In this document: positions 22,858 through 31,426 of the stretch, piece after piece
How the letters are laid out: each line of letters begins with the position of its first letter
How positions within the stretch are numbered: position 1 is the stretch's first letter
Source of the DNA: Streptomyces sp. LUP47B
GTDB lineage: Bacteria; Actinomycetota; Actinomycetes; Streptomycetales; Streptomycetaceae
Reading direction: 5' to 3'
Length of the DNA: 48,296 nt
NCBI RefSeq assembly: GCF_001746295.1
Contig: NZ_MJAH01000017.1
Location: 149,590 to 197,885 of the forward strand
Translations under genes and position numbers: made by a program
Notes under the pieces: model-generated
The model's input: the letters and a program-made list of their open reading frames with translations, nothing else
The model's database searches: none
Told to the model about the DNA's origin: nothing

Positions 22858-23478
22858 GTGCGCTTTCGTCTGACCCCCAGGGAGACGAGCTTCTACGACA
22901 TGTTCGCCGCCTCCGCGGACAACATCGTCACAGGCTCGAAGCTCCTGATGGAACTGCTCGGCGCGGACACCGCCGGCCGGGCCGAGATCGCAGAGCGTAT
23001 GCGGGCCGCTGAACACGCCGGTGACGACGCCACCCACGCGATCTTCCACCAGTTGAACTCCTCCTTCATCACGCCGTTCGACCGCGAGGACATCTACAAC
23101 CTGGCGTCCTCCCTCGACGACATCATGGACTTCATGGAGGAGGCCGTCGACCTGGTCGTCCTCTACAACGTCGAGGAGCTCCCCAAGGGCGTCGAGCAGC
23201 AGATCGAGGTGCTCGCCCGGGCCGCCGAGCTCACGGCCGAGGCCATGCCGAACCTGCGGACCATGGACAACCTCACCGAGTACTGGATCGAGGTCAACCG
23301 GCTGGAGAACCAGGCGGACCAGATCCACCGCAAGCTGCTCGCCATGCTCTTCAACGGCAAGTACGAGGCCATCGAGGTCCTCAAGCTCAAGCAGATCGTG
23401 GACGTCCTCGAAGAGGCCGCGGACGCGTTCGAGCATGTGGCGAACACGGTGGAGACCATCGCCGTCAAGGAGTCCTGA
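22858..23478 (+). CDS. DUF47 / PhoU-like accessory protein of the Pit transporter
   Basis: A 206-residue helical protein of the DUF47 family, PhoU-like in fold, normally encoded directly before a low-affinity phosphate transporter as here. Helical segments with spaced acidic pairs are visible: RAAEHAGDDATHAIF, DREDIYNLASSLDDIMDFMEEAV, and the closing LEEAADAFEHVANTVETI. These Glu/Asp residues bind metal clusters in PhoU relatives. GTG 22858 follows CGAGGAC. It ends 8 nt before pit, so the two are cotranscribed. It probably tunes Pit activity; it is not the classical PhoU of the pst operon. Confidence 0.9.
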   Translation: MRFRLTPRETSFYDMFAASADNIVTGSKLLMELLGADTAGRAEIAERMRAAEHAGDDATHAIFHQLNSSFITPFDREDIYNLASSLDDIMDFMEEAVDLVVLYNVEELPKGVEQQIEVLARAAELTAEAMPNLRTMDNLTEYWIEVNRLENQADQIHRKLLAMLFNGKYEAIEVLKLKQIVDVLEEAADAFEHVANTVETIAVKES

Positions 23479-23486
23479 ACCTTTCC

Positions 23487-24485
23487 ATGGACACCTTCGC
23501 TCTGGTCGTGACCATCCTGGTCGCGCTCTTCTTCACGTACACCAACGGCTTCCACGACTCGGCGAACGCGATCGCGACCTCCGTGTCGACGCGGGCACTG
23601 ACCCCCCGGGCCGCACTCGCCATGGCAGCGGTCATGAACCTGGCAGGAGCCTTTCTCGGCTCCGGGGTCGCCAAGACCGTCAGTGAGGGCCTGATCGACA
23701 CGCCACAGGGCTCGAAGGGGATGGCGATCCTCTTCGCCGCCCTGGTCGGCGCGATCGTGTGGAACCTCATCACCTGGTACTTCGGGCTGCCCTCCTCGTC
23801 CTCGCACGCGCTGTTCGGCGGCATGGTGGGGGCCGCGCTGGCGGGCGGCACCGAGGTGATCTGGAACGGTGTGCTCGACAAGGTCGTCATCCCGATGTTC
23901 CTCTCGCCGGTCGTCGGTCTGGTCGTCGGTTACCTGGTGATGACCGCGATCATGTGGATATTCCGGCGGGCCAACCCGCACAAGGCGAAGCGGGGTTTCC
24001 GCATCGCGCAGACCGTGTCCGCGGCCGGCATGGCCCTCGGTCACGGTCTCCAGGACGCCCAGAAGACCATGGGTGTCGTGGTGATGGCCCTGGTGATCTC
24101 CGGCCACGAGACGTACGGCGACCCGATCCCGGTGTGGGTGAAGATCGCCTGCGCGGTGATGCTGTCGCTGGGCACGTACGCGGGCGGCTGGCGCATCATG
24201 CGCACCCTGGGCCGGAAGATCATCGAGCTCGATCCGCCGCAGGGTTTCGCCGCGGAGACGACCGGTGCGGCGATCATGTTCACCACCGCCTACCTGTTCA
24301 AGGCGCCGGTCTCCACGACCCACGTCATCACCTCGGCGATCATGGGCGTCGGCGCCACCAAGCGCGTCAACGCGGTCCGCTGGGGCGTCGCCAAGAACAT
24401 CGTCCTCGGCTGGTTCATCACCATGCCGGCGGCGGCGATCGTGGCCGCCTGCGCCTTCTGGATCGTGGACCTGGCGTTCCTGTAG
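23487..24485 (+). CDS. pit: Low-affinity inorganic phosphate transporter (PiT family)
   Basis: A 332-residue membrane transporter with around ten helices. The PiT signature occurs near the N-terminus (TNGFHDSANAIATSVSTRALTP) and in its inverted second copy near the C-terminus (FKAPVSTTHVITSAIMGVG), reflecting the family's internal duplication. It should import metal-phosphate by proton or cation symport when phosphate is plentiful. It follows the DUF47 gene with 8 nt between, and a strong hairpin ends the operon. It converges on pstB, so the low- and high-affinity phosphate uptake systems are neighbours here. Confidence 0.95.
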   Translation: MDTFALVVTILVALFFTYTNGFHDSANAIATSVSTRALTPRAALAMAAVMNLAGAFLGSGVAKTVSEGLIDTPQGSKGMAILFAALVGAIVWNLITWYFGLPSSSSHALFGGMVGAALAGGTEVIWNGVLDKVVIPMFLSPVVGLVVGYLVMTAIMWIFRRANPHKAKRGFRIAQTVSAAGMALGHGLQDAQKTMGVVVMALVISGHETYGDPIPVWVKIACAVMLSLGTYAGGWRIMRTLGRKIIELDPPQGFAAETTGAAIMFTTAYLFKAPVSTTHVITSAIMGVGATKRVNAVRWGVAKNIVLGWFITMPAAAIVAACAFWIVDLAFL

Positions 24486-24503
24486 GAACCGTGCACGTAC
24501 AAC

Positions 24504-24534
24504 GGGCCCGCCCCCGGAATCCGGGGGCGGGCCC
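24504..24534. terminator. Bidirectional terminator between pit and pstB
   Basis: Perfect 14-bp stem GGGCCCGCCCCCGG/CCGGGGGCGGGCCC with a 3-nt loop, 18 nt after the pit stop, between convergent operons. Confidence 0.85.
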
Positions 24535-24588
24535 TCTGTGTCCTCGCGGTGGCACCGCCATGCAGCACCGCGAGGGGTTTGTGTCGGC

Positions 24589-25365
24589 TCAGCCGAAGCG
24601 GCCGGAGATGTAGTCCTCCGTGGCCTGGACCGACGGGTTGGAGAAGATCCGCTCCGTCTCGTCGATCTCGATCAGCTTGCCGGGCTGGCCGACGGCGGCC
24701 AGGTTGAAGAAGGCCGTACGGTCGGAGACACGCGCCGCCTGCTGCATGTTGTGCGTCACGATGACGATCGTGAAGCGCTCCTTCAGCTCACCGATCAGGT
24801 CCTCGATGGCGAGGGTGGAGATCGGGTCCAGGGCCGAGCAGGGCTCGTCCATGAGGAGGACCTTGGGCTCCACCGCGATCGCGCGGGCGATGCACAGTCG
24901 CTGCTGCTGACCGCCGGAGAGACCCGAACCCGGCTTGTTCAGACGGTCCTTGACCTCGTTCCAGAGGTTCGCGCCCTTGAGGGACTTCTCGACGACGTCC
25001 GACAGCTCGCTCTTCTTGTACGAGCCGTTCAGGCGCAGGCCCGCCGCCACGTTGTCGAAGATCGACATCGTGGGGAACGGGTTCGGGCGCTGGAAGACCA
25101 TGCCCACCTCACGGCGGACGGACACCGGGTCGATGCCCTGGCCGTACAGGTCCTCGTCGTCGAGGAGCACCTTGCCCTCGACCCGGCCGCCCGAGGTGAC
25201 CTCGTGCATCCGGTTGAGCGTGCGCAGGAAGGTCGACTTGCCGCAGCCGGAGGGGCCGATGAAGGCCGTCACCGAGCGCGGCTCGACCGTCATCGAGATG
25301 TCCTCGATCGCCTTGTGGGAGCCGTAGTAGGCGGTGAGCCCGCTTACGTCGATTCGCTTGGCCAT
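24589..25365 (-). CDS. pstB: Phosphate ABC transporter ATP-binding protein
   Basis: A 258-residue ATPase of the high-affinity PstSCAB uptake system. Walker A GPSGCGKST (37-45), signature LSGGQQQR, Walker B LLMDEPCSALDP and switch VTHNMQQA are all canonical, and the PstB-specific start (KRIDVSGLTAYYG) and end (FSNPSVQATEDYISGRFG) are present. Last gene of the pst operon, 38 nt after pstA. Expected control is through the PHO box in front of pstS. Confidence 0.97.
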   Translation of the reverse strand: MAKRIDVSGLTAYYGSHKAIEDISMTVEPRSVTAFIGPSGCGKSTFLRTLNRMHEVTSGGRVEGKVLLDDEDLYGQGIDPVSVRREVGMVFQRPNPFPTMSIFDNVAAGLRLNGSYKKSELSDVVEKSLKGANLWNEVKDRLNKPGSGLSGGQQQRLCIARAIAVEPKVLLMDEPCSALDPISTLAIEDLIGELKERFTIVIVTHNMQQAARVSDRTAFFNLAAVGQPGKLIEIDETERIFSNPSVQATEDYISGRFG

Positions 25366-25403
25366 GACTACTTCACTTCCAGATCAGTCGCTGGGGGGTC
25401 GCG

Positions 25404-26462
25404 TCAGCGACCGGTCTTCGGGGCCTTCCAGCGGGCGATGCCGCGAGCCACCAGGTTGAGGATCATCACGAAGGCGATCAGCGTGAGGGACGCCGCCCAC
25501 GCACGGTCGTACGCCGCACCGGATCCCGCGCTGTTCGCGTACTGCTGATAGATGTACAGCGGCAACGACTGCTGCGCACCCTCGAAGGGGTTGGAGTTGA
25601 TGAGCGAGTTGCCCCAGACCAGCAGCAGCACCGGCGCGGTCTCACCCGCGATACGGGCCACCGCCAGCATGATGCCGGTGGTGATGCCGCCGATGGAGGT
25701 CGGGATGACCACCTTCAGGATGGTGCGCCACTTCGGGATGCCGAGCGCCAGGGACGCCTCGCGCAGCTCGTTCGGGACGAGCTTGAGCATCTCCTCCGTG
25801 GAGCGGACCACGACCGGCATCATCAGGATGGCCAGGGCGAGCGAGCCGGCGAAGCCGAAGGGCTGCATGTCGAACATCAGCATGATCGACAGGATGAACA
25901 GACCCGCGACGATCGACGGGATGCCCGTCATGACGTCGACGAAGAACGTGACGGCCTTGGCGAGCTTCCCGCGCCCGTACTCGACCAGATAGATCGCGGT
26001 GAGCACACCGATCGGCGCCGCGATCACGGTGGCGAGGCCGACCTGCTCCAGGCTGCCGATGATGGCGTGGTAGATGCCGCCGCCCGGCTCGGAGTCGGCG
26101 ATCAGACCCATCGAGTGGGTCAGGAAGTAGAAGTCGAGGACCTTGACCCCGCGCGAGACCGTCGACCACACCAGGGAGACCAACGGGACGACGGCGAGCA
26201 GGAAGGCGACCCAGACCAGCGCGGTCGCGATCCGGTCCTTGGCCTGGCGGCGGCCCTCCACGCGGGCCGCGATGACATACGTGCCGAGGATGAACAGGAG
26301 CCCGGCGATCAGCGCCCACTGGATGCTGCTGTGCAGGCCGGCGGCCGCGCTGATACCGAGACCGAGGGCGACGGAGCCGACGGCGATGGCGTACGGGGAC
26401 CACTTGGGGAGGCTGGCGCCGCGCAGGGTGCTGGGGCGCTTGTCGGCAATTGCGGTGCTCAT
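25404..26462 (-). CDS. pstA: Phosphate ABC transporter permease PstA
   Basis: A 352-residue inner-membrane subunit with an N-terminal extension carrying two extra helices, then the six-helix MetI-like core. The coupling loop is visible as EMLKLVPNELREASLALGIPKWRTILKVVIP. Its ATG overlaps the pstC stop (ATGA). It pairs with PstC to form the translocation path and docks on PstB. Confidence 0.96.
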   Translation of the reverse strand: MSTAIADKRPSTLRGASLPKWSPYAIAVGSVALGLGISAAAGLHSSIQWALIAGLLFILGTYVIAARVEGRRQAKDRIATALVWVAFLLAVVPLVSLVWSTVSRGVKVLDFYFLTHSMGLIADSEPGGGIYHAIIGSLEQVGLATVIAAPIGVLTAIYLVEYGRGKLAKAVTFFVDVMTGIPSIVAGLFILSIMLMFDMQPFGFAGSLALAILMMPVVVRSTEEMLKLVPNELREASLALGIPKWRTILKVVIPTSIGGITTGIMLAVARIAGETAPVLLLVWGNSLINSNPFEGAQQSLPLYIYQQYANSAGSGAAYDRAWAASLTLIAFVMILNLVARGIARWKAPKTGR

Positions 26463-27463
26463 GCGTTGGCCCCCGAGTACTCCTTGCGGCGGGCGATGAT
26501 CATGCGCGCCGCGCCGTTGACCAGCAGGGTGATGACGAACAGCACCAGGCCGGACGCGATCAGCGCGTCCCGGCCCGTCTCGCTGGCCTCACCGAACTTG
26601 CTGGCGATGTTCTGGGCGAAGGTGCCGCCGCCCGGGTCGAGCAGGCTGGCCTGGATGTCGAAGGTCGGCGAGAGCACGGTGGCCACGGCCATCGTCTCGC
26701 CGAGCGCGCGGCCGAGGCCGAGCATCGAGGCGGAGATCACACCGGAGCGGCCGAAGGGGATCACCGCCATGCGGATGACCTCCCAGCGGGTGGCGCCGAG
26801 GGCGAGGGCGGCCTCTTCGATCATCTGCGGGGCCTGGCGGAAGACCTCACGGCTCACGTTGGTGATGATCGGCAGGATCATGATCGCGAGCAGGATGCCG
26901 ACGGTGAGCATCGAGCGGGGCGCGCCGCCCTGCCACTCGAAGATGCCGGTCCAGCCGAGGTAGTCGTCGAGCCAGCCGTAGAGGCCGTTCATGTGCGGGA
27001 CGAGGATCAGGGCGCCCCAGAGGCCGTAGACGATGGACGGCACGGCGGCGAGCAGGTCGATCACATAGGCGATGGGACCGCTCAGCCTGCGTGGGGCGTA
27101 GTGGGTGAGGAACAGTGCGATGGCGACCGCGATCGGGACCGCGATGGCCATGGCGATGATCGAGGAGACGATCGTGCCGAAGACGAGGACGGCGATGCCG
27201 AACTTCGGCGGGATGAGCTGGGTGTTCCACTCGAAGGTGGTGAAGAAGTTGGCGTCGTCCTTGCTGATCGCGATCGACGCGCGGTAGGTGAGGAAGCCGG
27301 CTATCGCGGCCATGATCACCAGCAGCAGGATGCCCGACCCGCGGGAGAGGGCGAGGAAGATCCGGTCGCCGGGCCGAGTGGCGCCACGGGCCGCGCGCTT
27401 CTGCTCGGCCTCGGTGGGCTGGGGGGTCGGGGGAGGTGCGTCTGTTATCTGTGTGGTGTCCAT
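26459..27463 (-). CDS. pstC: Phosphate ABC transporter permease PstC
   Basis: A 334-residue membrane subunit starting at ATG 27463 (MDTTQITDAPPP), behind GGAG. Six or seven helices; the conserved EAA-type loop is APQMIEEAALALGATRWEVIRMAVIPFGR, and AVPSIVYGLWG is the PstC signature. It lies 116 nt after pstS, and a 16-bp stem-loop in that gap probably lowers pstCAB expression relative to pstS. Confidence 0.96.
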   Translation of the reverse strand: MDTTQITDAPPPTPQPTEAEQKRAARGATRPGDRIFLALSRGSGILLLVIMAAIAGFLTYRASIAISKDDANFFTTFEWNTQLIPPKFGIAVLVFGTIVSSIIAMAIAVPIAVAIALFLTHYAPRRLSGPIAYVIDLLAAVPSIVYGLWGALILVPHMNGLYGWLDDYLGWTGIFEWQGGAPRSMLTVGILLAIMILPIITNVSREVFRQAPQMIEEAALALGATRWEVIRMAVIPFGRSGVISASMLGLGRALGETMAVATVLSPTFDIQASLLDPGGGTFAQNIASKFGEASETGRDALIASGLVLFVITLLVNGAARMIIARRKEYSGANA

Positions 27464-27525
27464 CGGGTTCTCCGGTCTGCTGAGCCGCACATGTCGTACG
27501 GCTCCTGGCGGCGGTGCACCGGACG

Positions 27526-27572
27526 GTGTGGTCGGCCCGGGTCCCTCGAAGCGGGCCCCGGGCCGACCACAC
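27526..27572 (-). terminator. Intercistronic stem-loop between pstS and pstC
   Basis: Perfect 16-bp stem GTGTGGTCGGCCCGGG (27526-27541) and CCCGGGCCGACCACAC (27557-27572) with a 15-nt loop, 8 nt after the pstS stop. Likely an attenuator or 3'-protecting structure that makes the pstS message more abundant than the full operon transcript. Confidence 0.82.
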
Positions 27573-27579
27573 GCTCAGG

Positions 27580-28704
27580 TCAGCTCAGGCCCTCGATGGT
27601 GGTGCGGACCTTGGCGATGATGTCCGCGGGGATCGGGGCGTAGTCGTTGTCCGCGAGGATCTTCTGGCCGTCCTCGGAGGCGGTGTAGCGCAGGAACGCC
27701 TTGGTGGCGGCCAGGGTGTCGGACTTGTTGCCCTTGTCGCAGACGATCTCGTACGTGACGAGGACCATCGGGTAGGCACCCTCGGCCTTGGTCCCGTAGT
27801 TGAGCTCCAGCGCGAGGTCCGAGCCGGTGCCGACGACCTTGGCGTCCGCGATGGCCTTGGTGGCGTTGTCGACGGTGGGCACGACCGCGGCGGAGGCGCC
27901 GGTGTCGATGCTGACCGGCGTGATGCCGTCCTTGGCGTAGGAGAGCTCGAAGTAGCCGATGGCGCCGTTGGTCTGCTTCACCTGCTGGGCGACACCGGAG
28001 GATTGCGCGGCGGACTGGCCGCCCTTGGCCACCCAGGTCTTGCCGTGCTCGTAGGGCCAGTCGCTCTTGGCGGTGGCGATCAGGTACTTGCTGAAGTTGT
28101 CCGTGGTGCCGGAGTCGTCCGAGCGGTGGAACGCCTGGATCTTCAGGTCGGGGAGCTTCACGCCCGGGTTCAGCTTGGCGATCGCCGGGTCGTTCCAGTT
28201 GCTGATCTTGGCGTTGAAGATCTTGGCGATGGTGGGCGCGTCCAGCGTGAGCTTGTCGACACCGGAGATGTTGATGCCGAGGGCGATCGGGCCGCCGACC
28301 ATCGGGAGGTCGATGCCCTGGCCGCCGGAGCAGACCTTCTTGGAGGCCGTGACCTCTTCGGGCTTCAGCGCCGAGTCGGAACCCGCGAAGGCGACCTGGC
28401 CGTTGTTGAACGCGGTGACGCCCGCGCCGGAACCGCCGCCCTTGTAGTTGATCTGAACACCACAGGCCTGCGTGAACTGCTTCACCCAGGCGTCGATCGC
28501 GTTCTTCTGCGCGGAAGAGCCGTCGGCGAGCAGCTGGCCCTTGGCGTCGTCGCACTTGATGCTGCTGGCGTTGGCGGTCGAGGACGCGCTGCTGCCACCA
28601 CCGTCGCTGGTGTCGTCCGAGCCGCACGCCGTGAGGGCCAGGGCGCCGGAGACGGCGAGAGCACCGAAGGCGAGGGCCCGCCGGTTCTTGCGCTGAAGCT
28701 TCAC
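27580..28704 (-). CDS. pstS: Phosphate-binding lipoprotein PstS
   Basis: A 374-residue extracytoplasmic receptor of the Pst system. The signal peptide ends in LTAC (lipid-modified Cys27), followed by a Ser/Gly-rich tether. Binding-loop motifs are ADGSSAQKNAI, FAGSDSALKPEE, and RSDDSGTTDNF with the RSDxSGTT phosphate-contact sequence. The GTG at 28704 (VKLQRKN) has GGAAGGA at good spacing; a longer frame to 28794 has no ribosome site and would cover the promoter. A four-unit PHO box lies 115-158 nt upstream, so PhoP should induce it under phosphate starvation. First gene of pstSCAB. Confidence 0.97.
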   Translation of the reverse strand: MKLQRKNRRALAFGALAVSGALALTACGSDDTSDGGGSSASSTANASSIKCDDAKGQLLADGSSAQKNAIDAWVKQFTQACGVQINYKGGGSGAGVTAFNNGQVAFAGSDSALKPEEVTASKKVCSGGQGIDLPMVGGPIALGINISGVDKLTLDAPTIAKIFNAKISNWNDPAIAKLNPGVKLPDLKIQAFHRSDDSGTTDNFSKYLIATAKSDWPYEHGKTWVAKGGQSAAQSSGVAQQVKQTNGAIGYFELSYAKDGITPVSIDTGASAAVVPTVDNATKAIADAKVVGTGSDLALELNYGTKAEGAYPMVLVTYEIVCDKGNKSDTLAATKAFLRYTASEDGQKILADNDYAPIPADIIAKVRTTIEGLS

Positions 28705-28806
28705 TTGAGTTCCTTCCGGGAGCCGCCGTCCTGAATCCGGCGGCGTGCGCGAAGTCTGAGAGATACGGATGCGCATTCGTGACGCACCACGCATCGCGTA
28801 AGGCCG

Positions 28807-28812
28807 AAATTA
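28807..28812 (-). promoter_or_regulatory. Probable -10 element of the pstS promoter
   Basis: TAATTT on the minus strand, 6 bp downstream of the last PHO repeat. In PhoP-activated promoters the PHO repeats replace the -35 region, so this placement fits. About 100 nt of leader would precede the GTG. Confidence 0.5.
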
Positions 28813-28818
28813 GGCAGA

Positions 28819-28862
28819 TCAGGTGAAGGCGTTGATGGCCGGAAGTGAACTGCGGGTGAACC
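28819..28862 (-). promoter_or_regulatory. PHO box: four 11-bp direct repeat units (PhoP site)
   Basis: Reading the minus strand: GGTTCACCCGC (28852-28862), AGTTCACTTCC (28841-28851), GGCCATCAACG (28830-28840), CCTTCACCTGA (28819-28829). Units 1, 2 and 4 fit the GTTCACC-type Streptomyces PHO consensus; unit 3 is degenerate. Contiguous 11-bp spacing and the position before pstS make this a confident PhoP operator. Confidence 0.92.
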
Positions 28863-28920
28863 CCTGCAGAAGGTGCGGTGAGGTCACGGAACGCTTACGT
28901 CGAGGCCACAGTGTGATTCC

Positions 28921-28942
28921 GGAACCCTTCAGGGAACCCTCA
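28921..28942 (+). repeat. 11-bp direct repeat before the FAD oxidoreductase gene
   Basis: GGAACCCTTCA followed directly by GGGAACCCTCA, then CCCC. The 11-bp period and TTCA/CTCACC ends recall a weak PHO-type element on the plus strand, about 60 bp before the oxidoreductase start. Speculative. Confidence 0.35.
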
Positions 28943-29001
28943 CCCCCTCAGTCCCGTCTCGTACCACGGAAGCCTGCGAGGCGGACGAAAGGCACGGACA
29001 C

Positions 29002-30543
29002 ATGGAACGGCGTACGTTCATCGGGGGCGGCGCGGCCGCGGTCGCCGCGGTGGCCACGGCGGCCTGCGATGGCGGGGGAAGCGCCGGCGCGGCGCAGAGC
29101 ACCATCGGCCAGTCCCTCTCCTCCCGTACGCCCGCCGCGGCCGCCGCGAACTGGTCGGCCCTCGCCCGCGACCTGGACGGCTCTCTGGTCCGCCCCGGCG
29201 ACGCCGACTGGGCGACGGCCCGGCAGCTCTACAACACCCGCTTCGACACACTGAAGCCCGCGGCCGTCGCGTACGTGGCGAACACGGACGATATCCGCAC
29301 TATTGTCACTTATGCCCGTGCTCATCGCATCCGGGTGGCGATCCGCAACGGCGGCCACTCCTACGCCGGCTGGTCCTCGGGAAACAACAGGCTGATCGTC
29401 GACGTCTCCAAGCTGAACCGCGTCCGCGCCGCCGGCGGCACCGCGGTGATAGGCGCCGGCGCCAAACTGATCGACGTATACCGGTCCCTCACCGCCAAGG
29501 GCGTGACCATCCCGGGCGGCTCGTGCCCGACGGTCGGCATCTCCGGTCTCACGCTGGGCGGCGGTCACGGCGTGGTCTCCCGGGCCTACGGACTGACCTG
29601 CGACAGCCTCACCCGGGCCACGCTGATCACGGCCGACGGCAAGGAACTGACCGCCGACGCGTCCACCAACAAGGACCTCTTCTGGGCGCTGCGCGGCGCG
29701 GGCAACGGCAACTTCGGCGTGGTGACCGAACTGCACTTCAGGACCCACCCCGCCCCGCAGGGCGTCACCGCGTACGCGACCTGGCCGTGGTCCAGGGCGG
29801 CCGCCGTGCTGAAGGCATGGCAGGAGTGGGGCCCCGCCCAGCCCGACGAGATCTGGTCCTCCTGCCACCTGGAGAACGGCGGCTCGCCCTCCGTGGCGGT
29901 CGCGGCGTTCTCCCTGGGCACCTACGGCGAGCTGCAGAACGCCCTGGACCGCCTGGCCGACAGGATCGGCTCACCGGCCCGCAGCGTGACGCTCAGGCGG
30001 CACTCCTACGAGAGCGCGATGGAGGCGTACGCGGGCTGCTCGTCCTTCTCCACGGACGCCAGGTGCCACCTGCCCGGCTCCACTCCGGGCCGCTCCGCCC
30101 AGGGCGCCCTGGGGCGCGAGACCTACGCGGCGCACTCGGACTTCTTCGACCGCTCGCTCTCGGCGGCCGGAATCCAGACCCTCCTGAGGCAGATCGCCTC
30201 GGTCCGGGGCGGCGCGGGCAGCATCGCCCTGACCGCCCTCGGCGGAGCGGTCAACCGCGTCTCCCCCACCGCGACGGCGTTCGTCCACCGCCGCTCCCGC
30301 ATGCTGGCCCAGTACATAGCGTCCTGGAAGGCGGGCACGACGGGCACGACGGCCCGGTCCTGGCTGACGGGAGCCCACGACGCGATGAAGCCGTACGCCT
30401 CGGGCGCGGCCTACCAGAACTACACGGACCCGACGCTGAAGGACTGGCGGAAGGCGTATTACGGCGACGCGGCGACCAAGCTGACCAAGGTGAAGAAGCA
30501 GTACGACCCGCAGGGGTTCTTCACCTACCCGCAGTCGCTGTAG
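29002..30543 (+). CDS. Secreted FAD-linked oxidoreductase, BBE type, bicovalent flavin
   Basis: A 513-residue protein of the berberine-bridge/gluco-oligosaccharide oxidase family. The N-terminus has a twin-arginine signal (ERRTFIGGG) and a Cys22 in TAAC that could be lipidated, so it is probably folded in the cytoplasm with FAD and exported by Tat. The FAD_binding_4 domain has His119 in GGHSYAG and Cys175 in GSCPTVGISGLTLGGG, the two residues that attach FAD in bicovalent members. The C-terminal BBE motif YQNYTD ... WRKAYYG ... KLTKVKKQYDPQGFF is present. Family members oxidise sugars, alcohols or alkaloids; the substrate here is unknown. Divergent from pstS across 297 bp. Confidence 0.9.
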   Translation: MERRTFIGGGAAAVAAVATAACDGGGSAGAAQSTIGQSLSSRTPAAAAANWSALARDLDGSLVRPGDADWATARQLYNTRFDTLKPAAVAYVANTDDIRTIVTYARAHRIRVAIRNGGHSYAGWSSGNNRLIVDVSKLNRVRAAGGTAVIGAGAKLIDVYRSLTAKGVTIPGGSCPTVGISGLTLGGGHGVVSRAYGLTCDSLTRATLITADGKELTADASTNKDLFWALRGAGNGNFGVVTELHFRTHPAPQGVTAYATWPWSRAAAVLKAWQEWGPAQPDEIWSSCHLENGGSPSVAVAAFSLGTYGELQNALDRLADRIGSPARSVTLRRHSYESAMEAYAGCSSFSTDARCHLPGSTPGRSAQGALGRETYAAHSDFFDRSLSAAGIQTLLRQIASVRGGAGSIALTALGGAVNRVSPTATAFVHRRSRMLAQYIASWKAGTTGTTARSWLTGAHDAMKPYASGAAYQNYTDPTLKDWRKAYYGDAATKLTKVKKQYDPQGFFTYPQSL

Positions 30544-30559
30544 CCGTAGCCGTCCTTCG

Positions 30560-31258
30560 CTACGCGGCAAGGTCCCTCTCGGAGGCCGCGGCCTCCTGCC
30601 GGGCCCCCGGAATCACCGAGGTCCCCCGCTCGACCCCTCGCGCGCGGACGATCCACGCCCCCTTCGAGGACGTCTCGACCGCCTTCATCACCGGCGTGAG
30701 AAGAGCCATCGCGAGGGGCGACAACAACAGGGCCACCGCCGTCCCGAGCGCGAACCCGCCGATGACGTCCGTCGGGTAGTGCACGCCCATGTACACCCGG
30801 CAGAACCCTTCGAGCAGGGCGAGCACGATGCCGATGAGCCCGAACTTCCGGTTGGCCACGAACAACCCGGCGGCCAACGCCATGGTGATCGTCGCGTGGT
30901 CGCTCACGAAGGAGTAGTCGGTCTTCCCGGAAACGAGGACCTCGAGCCCCTCATGGGTCCGGAACGGCCGGGGCCGCTCGACGAATCCCCTTATGGGCAC
31001 GTTCACCAGTACAGCCAGCGCGGCGGCGAGCGGCGCCCACACCAACGCGGCCACGGAGGAAGCCGCGTCCTCACCCCCGCGCCGGCGGCCCGCCCACCAG
31101 CACCACAGGACGAGCAGCACCATCCCGAGCAGGATGCCGTACTCCCCGACGTACTCCATGACCCGGTCGAACCACTGCGGGGCGTCCTTGGCCAGGCCGT
31201 TGATGTCGTAGAGCAGGTCGACGTCGGGGTTCGACCCGGATTCGGCGAGAACAGCCAT
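30560..31258 (-). CDS. PAP2-family membrane phosphatase
   Basis: A 232-residue protein with about six membrane helices and the three PAP2 motifs: RGFVERPRP (motif 1), SFVSDHA (motif 2, Ser-x-His with Asp in place of the usual Gly), and RVYMGVHYPTDVIGG (motif 3 with catalytic His). Such enzymes dephosphorylate undecaprenyl diphosphate or phosphatidic acid at the outer face of the membrane; the YbjG/BcrC-like layout favours undecaprenyl-diphosphatase and hence bacitracin tolerance, but this is inference. Convergent with the FAD oxidoreductase gene, 16 nt between stops. AAGGGG precedes the ATG at a rather long distance. Confidence 0.88.
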   Translation of the reverse strand: MAVLAESGSNPDVDLLYDINGLAKDAPQWFDRVMEYVGEYGILLGMVLLVLWCWWAGRRRGGEDAASSVAALVWAPLAAALAVLVNVPIRGFVERPRPFRTHEGLEVLVSGKTDYSFVSDHATITMALAAGLFVANRKFGLIGIVLALLEGFCRVYMGVHYPTDVIGGFALGTAVALLLSPLAMALLTPVMKAVETSSKGAWIVRARGVERGTSVIPGARQEAAASERDLAA

Positions 31259-31426
31259 GGTGCTGCGGCCCCTTCGTCGTCTTTCCCGGCGTACCCATGT
31301 GCGCTCGGCTACGCCCCCAGGAACGCACGGCTCCCGTTAATACGTTCCACACTCCACTGAATGATCACGCAGACGTTATCGAAGAGAGACACATCGCCGC
31401 AGCTCAGGGGTGGGTTTCACATTCGG

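Noticed and set aside
27464..27579. Small gene between pstS and pstC
   Set aside because: The space is mostly the 16-bp stem-loop; no frame with a ribosome site.
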